Part shown: positions 24,956 through 34,936 of the stretch, one piece after another
Position numbering within the stretch: position 1 is the stretch's first letter
How the letters are laid out: every line of letters starts with the position of its first letter
Assembly: GCA_963715045.1 (NCBI GenBank)
Contig: CAVQRC010000026.1
Location: 124,001 to 188,000 of the forward strand
DNA: 64,000 nucleotides
From: CAVQRC01 sp963715045
Lineage (GTDB): Bacteria; Planctomycetota; Planctomycetia; Pirellulales; Lacipirellulaceae
Reading direction: 5' to 3'
Position numbers and translations under genes: made by a program
The notes under the pieces: model-generated
What the model saw: the letters and a program-made list of their open reading frames with translations, nothing else
Database searches by the model: none
What the model was told of the DNA's origin: nothing

Positions 24956-25993
24956 TCAGGTTCGCGTGGCGGCGTGGCGGCGGAGCTGGCCACAGGCGGC
25001 ATCGATCTTGTCTCCCTTCCGGTGCCGGAAGCGGACGGCGATGCCCGCCTGATCGAGGATCTTCCGAAAGGTCTGCTGTGCGGCGGCGGTCGGCGTGGCG
25101 TAGGGCAGGCCGTCCACCGGGTTGTACGGAATCACATTCAGCAGGGCGTTTCTCGAGGCCAGCCGTCGCGCAAGCTGCCGAGCGTGCTGCGGCTGATCGT
25201 TGATGCCCGCGAGGAGCACATACTCGAACGTCAATCGTCGCCCGCTGACCTCGAAATAGGCATCCGCCGCGGCGAAGATCGCGTCCAATCCGCCCAGTTT
25301 GCGATTGACCGGCACCAGCTCGTCGCGAAGGACGTCGGTGGGGGCATGCAGCGACACGGCCAGCCGGTAGCGGGGCGCAGTCTCCGCCAGCCGCATCAAC
25401 CCGGCCGGCAGCCCGACCGTCGAAATCGTGATCCGCCGACCACTGATGTCGAACGCCTCGGCGGCTTTTACCCGGTCCAATGCCGGCAGCAGGTTGTCCA
25501 GGTTGGCCAGTGGCTCACCCATGCCCATGACAACGATGTGACTGAGTCGCTCGTCAGCGGAGAGCAGCCGCTGCAGTTGCAGCATCTGCTCGATGATCTC
25601 GCCCGTCGTCAGGTTCCGCATCACGCCGTCGAGGCCGCTGGCGCAAAACACGCAGCCCATGGCACAGCCGACCTGCGTGCTGATGCAGATCGTTCGACGC
25701 ACCTCATCGCGGAGCAAGACGCATTCGATCTGGCCCCCGTCCCCCAGTTCGAGCAACAGCTTTTCCGTGCCGTCATCGCATGTCGTGTGGCGGTCGATCG
25801 TGGCGGCAAAGGTGACAAACTCTTCGGCGAGCAGATCCCGCAAACCACGTGGCAGATCGGTCATGTCCTGCCAACTGGCCGCCCGGCCCTGAAACAACCA
25901 CCGCTCGATCTGGTCGCGGCGGTAGCGAGGCTGGTCGCGTGAGGCCAGCCATTGCGTCTGCTCTGCGGCACTCAGATCAAGCCAGTGCTTCAT
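24956..25993 (-). CDS. rlmN: 23S rRNA / tRNA adenine-C2 methyltransferase
   Basis: 345 residues from ATG 25993 (MKHWLDLSAAEQTQWLASRD). Radical-SAM enzyme that methylates A2503 of 23S rRNA and A37 of some tRNAs. The cluster motif CAMGCVFCASGLDG is near residue 113-125 after STQVG. HIVVMGMGEPLANLDN, ITISTVGLPAGLM, VSLHAPTD and NVIPYNPVDGLPY are all typical. The C-terminal half has VRFRHRKGDKIDAACGQL; the last Cys is the catalytic methyl-carrying residue. It starts eight bases after the sppA stop, so the two form an operon. Confidence 0.95.
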   Translation of the reverse strand: MKHWLDLSAAEQTQWLASRDQPRYRRDQIERWLFQGRAASWQDMTDLPRGLRDLLAEEFVTFAATIDRHTTCDDGTEKLLLELGDGGQIECVLLRDEVRRTICISTQVGCAMGCVFCASGLDGVMRNLTTGEIIEQMLQLQRLLSADERLSHIVVMGMGEPLANLDNLLPALDRVKAAEAFDISGRRITISTVGLPAGLMRLAETAPRYRLAVSLHAPTDVLRDELVPVNRKLGGLDAIFAAADAYFEVSGRRLTFEYVLLAGINDQPQHARQLARRLASRNALLNVIPYNPVDGLPYATPTAAAQQTFRKILDQAGIAVRFRHRKGDKIDAACGQLRRHAATRT

Positions 25994-26001
25994 GACTAAG
26001 C

Positions 26002-27093
26002 TCACTGGGCCGACTGCGTGTGCATCACCGACGGGAGCCACGAGCAGAGGTAATAGGCCCGGGGGGCTGCGAGGTCGAGGAGACTGGCCAACCCGGCCGG
26101 CGGTTGGAGTTGCGACGTGGCGTTCGTACCCAGCAGGGCGTCGAGCGCCCCGAGTGGTCTCTCGTACTTGACGCAACGCACGGAATCCGGGTCGATTTCG
26201 GCCAACTCCGTCACCCGGGCGATCGCCGCTTCAATGAAGCCGATTCTGTCGACCAGGTGGTTTTCGAGCGCCTGGTCGGACGAAAAGATCTGGCCGGTGG
26301 CGACCGCGTTCAGGAGCACATCGTCGGCGGCCAGTTTCGCCCTGCCGCTCCGCACGATGTTCTTGAATCTGAGGAAGTGGTCGTCGACGAGTTGCTGCAG
26401 GATCTCTCGATCTTCCGCGGTCATTTCGCGGGTGGGACTGCCGAGCAGCTTCAGGGGGTGGCTGGCGATCGAGTCATCCTCGACGTTCCAGCTTGCCAGC
26501 AGGCCGGCGAGGTCATAGTGCGGGATCACGACTCCGATCGAGCCGGTCCAGGTGGTCGGCTCGGCGAAGATCAGATCCTCGCCCTGACCGACTGCCATGG
26601 CGATGTAGTAGCCGCCGCTGGCGCACAGACTGCCCATGCTCACGACCATCGGGAGCTCGAGTTCTTCGCGAAGCTGCTTGATGTGGTGGTAGAGATAGTC
26701 GCTGCCGGTCACGGTCCCACCCGGTGAATCGACCCTCAGCACGACCCCCACGATCGAGTCATCTTTGCGGACCCGATCGAGCTGGTCCTTGACGAACCCC
26801 TCGCCGGTAAGAATCGCGCCGGTCACGCTCACGATGGCGATCTTCTTGGTCGCCGTCTTGCTGAGCGAGTGGTATTTCTCCTGGGGACCGGTGGGCGGGT
26901 TGAAATAGCTTTGATAGCTGGCGTATTGCCCGACGATGACCACCGTGGCGACGAACAGCAGCAGAATCAGGATTTTTCCGAAGCGGCCAAACAGGGGCGC
27001 TTTCTGCTCGATCACCAACCGCGGCGGCAGACCGGTCGCGGCAGCCTTCACCGGTCCGGACGAACTGGGTGGGACGGACGAAGAATCGTTCAT
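26002..27093 (-). CDS. sppA: Signal peptide peptidase, SppA36 type
   Basis: 363 residues. Short cytoplasmic start, one membrane anchor (ILILLLFVATVVIVGQYASY, near 42-61), then the ClpP-fold S49 domain: SVTGAILTGEG; VVLRVDSPGGTVTGSDYLYH; the Ser nucleophile region MGSLCASGGYYIAMA; then the Thr/Gly block TWTGSIGVVI. The general-base Lys is probably in SHPLKLLGSP; the usual context is only partly kept. It cuts leftover signal peptides in the membrane. Length fits the short bacterial form that works as a multimer. Upstream partner of rlmN. Confidence 0.9.
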   Translation of the reverse strand: MNDSSSVPPSSSGPVKAAATGLPPRLVIEQKAPLFGRFGKILILLLFVATVVIVGQYASYQSYFNPPTGPQEKYHSLSKTATKKIAIVSVTGAILTGEGFVKDQLDRVRKDDSIVGVVLRVDSPGGTVTGSDYLYHHIKQLREELELPMVVSMGSLCASGGYYIAMAVGQGEDLIFAEPTTWTGSIGVVIPHYDLAGLLASWNVEDDSIASHPLKLLGSPTREMTAEDREILQQLVDDHFLRFKNIVRSGRAKLAADDVLLNAVATGQIFSSDQALENHLVDRIGFIEAAIARVTELAEIDPDSVRCVKYERPLGALDALLGTNATSQLQPPAGLASLLDLAAPRAYYLCSWLPSVMHTQSAQ

Positions 27094-27303
27094 GGGGGAC
27101 TCAGGCCAGGAGGGTCAGGAACACGATTCCCGGGCTCGCACCGGGTCAGGCATTGTACGAGGGAGGCAGGAGCGGGACGACAGGAGCTTTGCGGAGAACT
27201 CACACTTCCTGCACCCGGCCCCTCGAAGTGGTCAAACCGATCTTGACCGGAGAGGAAAGCCCGCTATTTTACGCCGACTTGGGTATTCATGGAGGAATAC
27301 TAC

Positions 27304-29508
27304 ATGCATCGATTTATATGTCACCGGTTGCTGATGCGGACGACGCGCCTGGCGTCCACCGCACTGGCCATATCGGCCGCCACTCTGGCGATCCATTCGT
27401 TCCGCCCGCTCGTTGCGGACGAGACTCCGACCTACGACCCAATCGAAGGCGAACGCTCGGTCCTCGTCACGACCACCGACGCCCTTCCCGATCAGGAACC
27501 GGCGCCCGAGAGTCCGGACTACCGACCCGCCGAAGCGGACCCCGCAGAAAACCGGCCGCCTGACCCGTCTGACCATGATGGGGCGACCAACCCCGTCGAA
27601 CAAGCGGACGAGCCGCAGGATGGCCCGACCGACTCTTCGCCCCTCAGCGAGCCCGACGACCTGCCTGCGGCGTTCGGCGAAACCGAGGTCGATGCTGCCA
27701 TGACGCCCCTCTCGGACGCCACGTTCGTCCCCGATACGCCCGTGTTCGAAGACCTTCCCCCGCAGACTGCCACGGTCTACGGCGGCGAAACGCAGTCACT
27801 GACCGAACAGGATTTTGACGTCGACGCTCCTGCCATCGAAGCAGCGCGACTCAACGGCTTGCAGCCCGGCACCACGACCAAGGCGGACCTGCTCGCCGGC
27901 TGGGGTGCCCCCAAGAGCCGTGTTCACGACACCAATGCAGAAACCTTCGTCTATCGCTTCGCCCCGTTCGAAAAAATCGAAGCGGTGCTCCACGACAACG
28001 TGATCTCCGAAATCGCGGTCGAGCTTCGCGAGCGAATCCCGCCCGAAACGCTCGCCCGCCAACTGCGGGTGCACAAACTGGCTCCGGTCGAAATCATCGA
28101 CGCCAGTGGAATCGCCATCGGACGTGCCTTCCCCGAACGCGGAGTCTTGTTCACTTACGCACCGGACTCCGCAGAGCCGCAAGTCTCGCACATTCTGTTG
28201 AAGCCCATCGATGACGAGTTGTTCCTCCTCCGAGCCGAACAAGAGTCCGCCCGCAAGATCGGCAAGTCGATCGCCGATCTCCGCCGCGTGCTCAAACTCA
28301 GTCCCAACCAGGCGACCGCCCGCTGGAAGCTCGCCGAAGCGTACCGCCGCGTCGGGAGCGTTACGGAAGCGGAATCGATGGCGAATTCGGCCGTCGAACT
28401 GGATCCGAACGATCGACGCTATCGGCTGAGTTGGGCATACGCGCTCAATGAGCTGGGCCGTTATCCCGAGGCGGTTCGTGAAGCTCGCCGGGTTGCCCGC
28501 AGCGACCACGCGAATGCCGTGGCTCGCGCCGAAGCGCTGGTGCTGCTGGGAGACCTGGCAGCCGTCAGCCGCGGCGATGTCTCCAAGAAGGCCATCGAGC
28601 TCTACAACCAGGCCATTCAGGTCGCCGATGCCAATGCGGCCTCGGAAGTTCCAGGCGAACGGCTGGCCATCAAACGGGTTCTCGTGGCTGCGCACCTCGC
28701 GACCGCGCGCGAGATCGCCCAGGGCAAATGGCGGCAAAAGGCGACGGTGGTTCCGCAGTGGATCGAACGTGCCTCGGCCCTCGCCGAAGGTGCGATCCAG
28801 CACGACGGCGGCGGGCTGGAACTCCGCCTCGCGGTGGCCACGGGCGGGCTGGAGGCGCTGGCCAGCTTCCAACCGATGCCCGACCCGACGGCCTGGGTCG
28901 AGGAAGCCAAGAAGACCTCCGTGGCGTTGTTGAATCAGATGGAAGACGAACGATCGAAGCGTCCGATTCACTGGCTTACGGGCCAGGCCTATTACCACGC
29001 GCTGCGGATCGAGCACGCGCGGGCCCGCTCGGCGTATGCCCTCCGGTATGGGCAGCGGGCGATCACGAGCTTCAGCCAGGGAGCCGTTGGTCGCGATGCC
29101 CTGGCGATCAACGAGCATCTCATCGGCCGGCTGTATTTCCACATCGGGGCGGTCCACGCGATTCACCTGAAGGATCATACGCAGGCAACTGCCTGGTACG
29201 ACAAGGCGGCCCCCCTGTTGGCGGCCAGCGTTCCGGTGACGCCATTGACCCGTCCCTCGCAGCATGGCGATATGTTGGTTAGCATGGGCGTCTCGTATTG
29301 GAACACCGACGATCGGGATCGCGCGATCGAACTCACCCAGGAAGGTGCCGAACTTCTCAAGAAGGCGATCAAGGACGGCTATGCCGAAAGTTCGGCGATG
29401 AGCGTGGCGTATGGAAATCTGGCCACGATGCACCGCAAACGCGGGGATGACGACCGGGCGATCGAATACCTCGAGCTGGCTGACCGCTCGGCGACGACGC
29501 GGAAATAG
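27304..29508 (+). CDS. Secreted TPR-repeat protein
   Basis: 734 residues from ATG 27304, chosen because GGAGGAAT lies seven bases upstream. A signal-like segment (TALAISAATLAIHSFRPLVA) is followed by an acidic, Pro-rich, disordered stretch of about 150 residues. A domain near 175-290 (LNGLQPGTTTKADLLAGWGA) resembles outer-membrane assembly/lipoprotein small folds. The rest is TPR-like: LRRVLKLSPNQATARWKLAE; AVELDPNDRRYRLSWAYALN; YGQRAITSFSQGA; and the last repeat HRKRGDDDRAIEYLELADRS. Probably a periplasmic scaffold. The next gene starts 11 bases after its stop. Confidence 0.8.
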   Translation: MHRFICHRLLMRTTRLASTALAISAATLAIHSFRPLVADETPTYDPIEGERSVLVTTTDALPDQEPAPESPDYRPAEADPAENRPPDPSDHDGATNPVEQADEPQDGPTDSSPLSEPDDLPAAFGETEVDAAMTPLSDATFVPDTPVFEDLPPQTATVYGGETQSLTEQDFDVDAPAIEAARLNGLQPGTTTKADLLAGWGAPKSRVHDTNAETFVYRFAPFEKIEAVLHDNVISEIAVELRERIPPETLARQLRVHKLAPVEIIDASGIAIGRAFPERGVLFTYAPDSAEPQVSHILLKPIDDELFLLRAEQESARKIGKSIADLRRVLKLSPNQATARWKLAEAYRRVGSVTEAESMANSAVELDPNDRRYRLSWAYALNELGRYPEAVREARRVARSDHANAVARAEALVLLGDLAAVSRGDVSKKAIELYNQAIQVADANAASEVPGERLAIKRVLVAAHLATAREIAQGKWRQKATVVPQWIERASALAEGAIQHDGGGLELRLAVATGGLEALASFQPMPDPTAWVEEAKKTSVALLNQMEDERSKRPIHWLTGQAYYHALRIEHARARSAYALRYGQRAITSFSQGAVGRDALAINEHLIGRLYFHIGAVHAIHLKDHTQATAWYDKAAPLLAASVPVTPLTRPSQHGDMLVSMGVSYWNTDDRDRAIELTQEGAELLKKAIKDGYAESSAMSVAYGNLATMHRKRGDDDRAIEYLELADRSATTRK

Positions 29509-29519
29509 CCCCGCGACGC

Positions 29520-30101
29520 ATGCTGAATTTCGACCCGATGGCCTATGGTGGCGGTTTCGCGCCCCTGCTGGACACCAATCGCGATCGCCCTCTCGACGCG
29601 GGTAGCCCGGATCCAGAGCGACGACCGCAACTGGCGGCACTCGACCTGCGGCGGGCATTCGCGGAGCACCGGCTCATCGACGATCGCATGGGTCAGGCGT
29701 GCCTGGCCGCCGTGTGGCTGCTGCATGACTTCCTCGACGACTCGCACACCCTGAGTCAGTCGATCGAGACTGCCGACGGCAGCTTCTGGCACGGCATCAT
29801 GCACCGCCGTGAAGGTGATTTCTCGAACGCCAAATACTGGTTTCGCAGGGTCGGCGTACATCCCGTATTCCACCCGTTGCAGCAAGCGGCGCGGACCCTG
29901 GCCAGCCAGGTGGCCGCTCCCGCCGCCGACACGATCCTGGCGACAGGGAGCAACTGGGACCCGTTCGCATTTGTGGACCTCTGCGAGCAGGCCGCGCGAC
30001 GCGGCGGAGCGGACGACCTGCTGCGATCGATCCAGCGGGCAGAGTGGGAACTGTTGTTCGACCACTGCTATGCGGCCGCGATCGGCCGCGGGGGCACTTG
30101 A
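29520..30101 (+). CDS. Conserved protein of unknown function
   Basis: 193 residues, starting MLNFDPMAYGGGFAPLLDTN eleven bases after the TPR gene. No signal peptide. The centre contains FAEHRLIDDRMGQACLAAVW and the striking stretch GSFWHGIMHRREGDFSNAKY followed by WFRRVGVHPVF, with clustered His, Trp and Arg. The end (SIQRAEWELLFDHCYAAAIG) is helical. Close spacing suggests co-transcription with the TPR gene. I do not recognise the family. The His/Arg/Asp-rich motif could be a binding or active site, but that is speculation. Confidence 0.65.
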   Translation: MLNFDPMAYGGGFAPLLDTNRDRPLDAGSPDPERRPQLAALDLRRAFAEHRLIDDRMGQACLAAVWLLHDFLDDSHTLSQSIETADGSFWHGIMHRREGDFSNAKYWFRRVGVHPVFHPLQQAARTLASQVAAPAADTILATGSNWDPFAFVDLCEQAARRGGADDLLRSIQRAEWELLFDHCYAAAIGRGGT

Positions 30102-30275
30102 AAGGCCCTATCCCAGGGCGGATACTTGCGGGTCTTGCCGCCCTGCTGCGCAGCGGGCCACGCTTCGCCATCCGCTCACCGCAAGTCTGGCGGTGCCCGG
30201 CTTTCCGATTGAACGCGCACCGCAGCCGCTCCTGCTGGCTGCCAATCACCATTTTCTCCGTAAGGAATCACGACG

Positions 30276-30795
30276 ATGTCCCGCTCCGGTGCTGTAACCT
30301 TCAAAGGCAACCCGATGACCCTTGCCGGCGACGCCGTGTCGGTCGGCCAGCAGGCCCCCGACTTCAAACTGCACTACTTTAAAGACGGGATGCAGCAGAT
30401 CACCCTGGCCGATTGCAAGGGAAAGCCGACCCTCATCTCGGTCGTCCCCTCGCTGGACACACCGGTCTGCGCACTGCAAACCAAAGACCTTCAACACCAG
30501 GCTTGCCGAGCTGGGCGACCGGATCAATGCCCTTACGGTGAGCCTGGATCTGCCCTTCGCCATGAACCGCTTCTGTGGCGCCGAGAGCATTACCAACCTC
30601 CAGCCTGCCAGCGATTACCAGGATCGCAGCTTCGGGCAGCATTACGGAACGCTGATCGAAGAGCTCAAAATCATGTGCCGGGCGATCTTCGTACTGGATG
30701 CCGACGGCAAAGTCGTGCATGCGGATTACGTCGCCGAAGTGGCCCAAGAGCCTGATTACGATGCGGCTCTCAAGGCCTTGGAGGGGCAACTCTGA
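30276..30795 (+). CDS. tpx: Thiol peroxidase, one frameshift
   Basis: Start ATG 30276 with AAGGA nine bases upstream. First frame: MSRSGAVTFKGNPMTLAGDA, VGQQAPDFKLHYF, and the peroxidatic-Cys motif VVPSLDTPVCALQTK. At about 30489 one extra G shifts the frame. The second frame continues FNTRLAELGDRINALTVSLD, LPFAMNRFCGAESI (resolving Cys) and EPDYDAALKALEGQL. Joined, it is about 172 residues, the usual Tpx length. An atypical 2-Cys peroxiredoxin reducing lipid and other peroxides with thioredoxin. Both cysteines survive, so the break is more likely sequence error than decay. Confidence 0.85.
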
Positions 30796-31007
30796 GGGAC
30801 CCAGGCGGGTTCGGACGGTCGCCCGTGAAACTGGCGGTTCGACAGCACCCAACTCGCGCCGGTTAAACACACGTTACAATTCACGGTTCTAAAGCGGCCG
30901 AAATTTGCCCGTCCAAACACGTTCACTGCTTGTTTCACCGTTGTCGATTCCACGGGCCTGAAGCCAGTGTTTCGACCCCATTCTGCTTGACGAGGGAGGT
31001 CTTCAAG

Positions 31008-32562
31008 ATGCTTAAATCCTGTCCGTGGACGCTGTTGGTGCTTCTCGCGGCCCTCCTTGTCGGCTGCGCCAAATCGACCAAAACGACGGCTGACAGCACG
31101 GAAGCAGATCCAGATACAACCGTGGCGATGGACGACGGCCAGGATGAAGCCGTCGAGGTCGCGGCGGAAGTAGTCGCGGCGGACGTCGTTGCGACGGAAG
31201 AAGTCGTCGAGAATGCGGCCGACGCAACCGCGGCGGCAGCCGAGACCGTCGCGACGGCGGAAGACGTGTCACCTGAAGAGTCCGGTCCCAGTCTTGGCAA
31301 CCTGGAGGGCACCGAGGTCGCTGCCCCGGCAGTGGTGACCGAAACAGTCGCGGCAACGGTTTCGGCGACCGCCCCGGAGAAGCCGCACCAGGTCGTGCTG
31401 GGAACCGCTGATTTGTATCGCGGGATCCCCGGCGATCGCACGCTCAGCGTGGCCCAGATTGAGCAGTGGCTTGCCAATCCAGAGAATCATGAAATCCTCG
31501 AGGTCGAACTGCCGAAGGGACTCGATCTGGGCCGCAACCAGATCCAGGGGATCGACGAAACACCCCTGACGCGCGCGAAAATCGAATTGGGGAGGCAGCT
31601 CTACTTCGACACCAGGCTGTCCGCGGACGGCACGGTGAGTTGCGCCTCCTGTCACGATCCGGAAATGGGCTACGCGAAGGACACGCAATTCGGCGTGGGG
31701 ATTAATGGTCAGCAAGGGGGTCGGAATTCGCCGGTCGCGTACAACCGGATCGTCAGTGGCAAGCAATTCTGGGACGGTCGGGCAGGCTCGCTCGAGGAGC
31801 AAGCCGTCGGTCCGATTGCCAACCCGATCGAGATGGGCCATACCCACGAAGGTTGCGTGAAAAGCCTGAGCGATATCGAAGGCTATCGAATTCAGTTCGA
31901 GAAGATCTTTCCCGATGGCGTCACGATCGACAACGTCGGCAAGGCGATCGCGAGCTTCGAGCGGGCCATCGTGACCGGTACCGGCACCCTACGATTACTG
32001 GGACGAACTTCGTAAGTTCGAGACTTCCTACGCCGATGACCTGGCCGACCTGGACGCCATCAAGGAAGAGGACCCGGACGAGTACGCGGCGATCACGGCA
32101 CAGTACGATGCCCTCAAGCAGGCCAGCGCTGCACATCCCATGAGCGAGAGCGCACAGCGAGGAGCAGAGCTGTTCTTCAGCGAACGCGTTGGTTGCACCG
32201 CCTGTCACGTCGGGGCCAACTTCACCGACGAGAAATACCACAACCTCGGGATCGGGATGGATCAAGAGAAACCGGATCTCGGGCTGGCGGCGATCACGAA
32301 GAACGAGGCCGATACGGGGGCCTTCAAGACGCCGACTTGCCGCAACGTCGAACTGACCGCTCCGTACATGCACGACGGCTCAATCGCCACCCTGGAAGAA
32401 GTCGTCGAGTGGTATGCCAAGGGCGGGCACCCCAATCCCCACCTCAGCGACAAGATCAAGAAGCTCGATCTCACGGCGCAGGAAAAGCAGGATCTCGTGG
32501 CCTTCATGAAATCCCTCACCGGCCCGTTGCCCGAGGTCGAACACGAACGGCTGCCGCAATAG
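31008..32562 (+). CDS. Di-heme cytochrome c peroxidase/MauG-family lipoprotein, one frameshift
   Basis: ATG 31008 has GGGAGG upstream. Lipoprotein signal with lipobox LLVGC (LVLLAALLVGCAKS), then about 100 residues of Ala/Val/Glu/Thr low-complexity linker. First haem site CASCHDPEMGYAKD near residue 214; second haem site CTACHVGANFTDEKYH in the later frame. FKTPTCRNVELTAPYMHDGS is the conserved distal block of this family. At about 31993 one extra A breaks the frame after IASFERAIVTGTG; the next frame reads PYDYWDELRKFE. The joined protein has about 517 residues. Such periplasmic enzymes reduce hydrogen peroxide with cytochrome c electrons or perform MauG-like oxidations. Confidence 0.85.
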
Positions 32563-32766
32563 CCACTCGCAAAGCGGCCGCCTCGGAATTCCCCTACCCT
32601 CAGCGGTGACAACTCCGGATCACGATTCCTGATAACGCCTGACACACTTTGCACGGAGTGCGCTCTGTGGCAGATTGTGCTCCATCGAAAGCGGTGAAAT
32701 TGGGGAACTCTAAAGATCGCGATCCGGAGCCGATCCGACGGTCAGCGATCGTCGCTACCGCTGCAG

Positions 32767-33247
32767 CTATTCCGGCTCTTCCCGCGTTTCGTGCGTTTCG
32801 AAAACTTCCGCATCGATGATCTGGCTGCCTGCCGCCTCCCTCTCCCGCTGCCCGTAGTCCGCACTCGCCGCTCATCTGCGTTACCGTGAAGCGACTGGCG
32901 AACCGCCGCTTGAGAAAAGCCTTCAGCAGGCCGCGGACCGGCGGCACCAGCAGCGCGAAACCGAATGCGTCGGTCAAAAGGCCCGGCGTGATCAACAACG
33001 CGCCGGCGATGAGGATCATCAACCCATCCAGGATCGCATCGCCCGGCATTCTCCCGGCTGCCACGTCAGCCTGCATCCGCGTCATCACCCGCCAGCCTTC
33101 CAGACGCGCGAGCCAGGCTCCGATCACGCCCGTCGCCAGCACGATCAGGATGGTGACCGACAGACTCGTCTTCTCGCTCAGCTCGAGCAACAACCACAGC
33201 TCGATCAGCGGCACGATCGTGAACAACAGCAGCAGGCGAAACAACAT
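32767..33247 (-). CDS. fxsA: FxsA-family membrane protein, one frameshift
   Basis: Start MLFRLLLLFTIVPLIELWLL, a hydrophobic hairpin with the FxsA motif TGVIGAWLARLEGWRVMTRM and GDAILDGLMILIAGALLITP (about 70-89), then GLLTDAFGFALLVPPVR. Near 32860 an extra base shifts the frame. The true tail (GSQIIDAEVFETHETREEPE) is in the next frame and stops at 32767-32769; the unshifted reading runs on to 32600 as meaningless Arg/Gly-rich sequence. FxsA in E. coli eases exclusion of phage T7; its general role is unknown. Divergent from the RNase HII-like gene across repeat copy D. Confidence 0.8.
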
Positions 33248-33261
33248 GGCGATCCAAATAC

Positions 33262-33337
33262 CTGTCCCAAAACCTCATTGAAAGTATCCCACGGCCGGGG
33301 AATTCGGATGCTGAAAACCAGTTTTGGGATCGGCTCT
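33262..33337 (+). repeat. 75-bp interspersed element, copy D
   Basis: The best-preserved copy: CCTGTCCCAAAACCTCATTG, centre TATCCCACGGCCGGGGAATT, end AGTTTTGGGATCGGCTCT. It fills the 106-base divergent gap between fxsA and the RNase HII-like gene, so it must overlap or adjoin both promoters. Confidence 0.9.
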
Positions 33338-33353
33338 GAGTATACTCTCACCC

Positions 33354-34345
33354 ATGCATTACCTCATCGGCATGGATGAAGCAGGTTACGGCCCGAACCT
33401 GGGACCGCTGGTGATCGCGGCGACGGCCTGGAAACTCGACGCACGCTACGACGCCGATCTGCAAGTCGTCGATTTATACGAACTACTGCACGACGTGATT
33501 TCAAGACAGCCGCGCTCGGATCGACTGGCCATTGCCGACTCGAAGCAGATTTACAACCGCGCGACCGGAATCGCCGGCTTGGAACTCGGTGTGCTGGCAG
33601 CCATGCAGGCAGCCGGCCAGGCGTGCCCGCAGTGTCCGCGAACTGCTCGCGGCCACCGTCGAGCGGAGCCATGCGATCAACGGCTTGCCGAGTGATGCCG
33701 AGTTCGATGAGCCGCTGCCGGTTTCAGCCGATCACGCCGAAGTCCACGCGCTTTCGGCCAAGCTGGTTGATCGTTGCCAGTTGCTGGGAATCCAGCCGCC
33801 GCGGATCCGAGCCCGGGTGGTCTCCCCCGGCGAATTCAACCAGTTGATCGAGCACTGCGGCAACAAGGCCGCGGCGTTGACTCACGCCACACTCGAGTTG
33901 CTGGCCCGGTTGCTCGCGGAGTGCGAGTTCAATCGCCACAGCGACTCCCAGCCAGGGCCACCGATTCTTTGTGGTCTGCGACAAGCACGGCGGTCGGAAC
34001 CGCTACGCGGCGGCGCTGCAGCACCACTTCGGCGAATGGCTGATCGTAGTTCGCGGCGAAGGACGGTGCGAAAGTCGCTATGAGTTCGGGCCGTCCGGCA
34101 GTCGGGTCGACGTTCGTTTTCGCCGTGGCGGCGAGGCCTTCCTGCCCACCGCGCTGGCTTCGATGACCGCCAAGTACTTTCGCGAAACCGCCATGCGTTC
34201 CTTTAATCGCTTCTGGCAGCAACAGATACCCGGAATTCGCCCGACGGCCGGATACCCGGTTGACGCCAGGCGTTTCAAGCACGAGATTGCCAACCGGCAG
34301 CGGGAATTGGGTCTCGACGACCACGTCCTCTGGCGAAGCCGCTAA
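33354..34345 (+). CDS. Divergent RNase HII-like protein, two frameshifts
   Basis: Three frames joined at about 33625 and 33965 (each equals one extra base) give about 330 residues. Start ATG 33354. The RNase H type 2 active-site pattern is visible: GMDEAGYGPNLGPLVIAATA (as DEAGRGPLAGP in RNase HII), RLAIADSKQIYN (as DSKKL), VVCDKHGGRNRY, and LASMTAKYFRE (as ASIxAKVxRD). The protein is about 100 residues longer than RNase HII, with an insert between DSK and CDKHGG. Two strong acidic positions of the first motif and later acids are kept, so nuclease activity on RNA:DNA hybrids or another nucleic acid is plausible. No database family comes to mind beyond this resemblance. Confidence 0.6.
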
Positions 34346-34348
34346 GTA

Positions 34349-34382
34349 CCTGTCCCAAAAACTCAGTGCACGTGTTATTCCC
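34349..34382 (+). repeat. 75-bp interspersed element, copy E (left half only)
   Basis: CCTGTCCCAAAAACTCAGTG then CACGTGTTATTCCC matches the left part of the element and stops at the sixA start codon (34384). The right inverted end is missing. Confidence 0.65.
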
Positions 34383-34383
34383 G

Positions 34384-34884
34384 ATGATCGCCTACATCGC
34401 CCGACACGCCTGGGCCCACCCCCGCGATTCCCAGCGTTGGCCCGACGACGCCGACCGTCCCCTCACCGAAGAAGGGCAGGCCCGCTACCGAAAACTCATC
34501 GAACTCCTGGCCAGCCGCGGCTTCGAACCCCGCGTCATCGCGACCAGCCCGTATGTTCGCTGTGTCCAGACGGCGGAAATCATCGCCGAGATTGTCAGCG
34601 GCCAGCCTCAGGTTTGTCCGCTCGATGAATTGGAGCCCAACTCCGATATCGAAGGCATCGTCGCCTGGATTCAACAGCGGCCCAGTCAAGAGAACGTCTG
34701 CCTCGTCGGCCACGCACCCGATGTATCCTGCATCACGGCCGAAATGATCGCCCAGCCGGAGATGGATGAAACGCATCTTCGGTTCGCCAAGGGCGGGATC
34801 GCCGCTGTCGAAGATCTCTCCAACTTCCATCACCAGCTGGGCCAGCTCCAATGGCATGTCACCGCGAAGATCCTCGGCATCTGA
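34384..34884 (+). CDS. sixA: Phosphohistidine phosphatase SixA-like
   Basis: 166 residues from ATG 34384 (MIAYIARHAWAHPRDSQRWP). Histidine-phosphatase fold: catalytic RHAWAH replaces the usual RHG; DRPLTEEGQARYRKLIELLA; IATSPYVRCVQTAEII; and the second catalytic His in VCLVGHAPDVSCITAEM. SixA removes phosphate from histidine in phosphorelay or phosphotransferase proteins. The G-to-A change after RH is common in SixA relatives. The ribosome-binding site would have to lie inside the half-copy of the interspersed element, and none is obvious there. Confidence 0.85.
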   Translation: MIAYIARHAWAHPRDSQRWPDDADRPLTEEGQARYRKLIELLASRGFEPRVIATSPYVRCVQTAEIIAEIVSGQPQVCPLDELEPNSDIEGIVAWIQQRPSQENVCLVGHAPDVSCITAEMIAQPEMDETHLRFAKGGIAAVEDLSNFHHQLGQLQWHVTAKILGI

Positions 34885-34936
34885 GGGTCTCCCGCACCCT
34901 AGGCAATGCCATAAAGACCCCTGGGATCTTTTTCGG

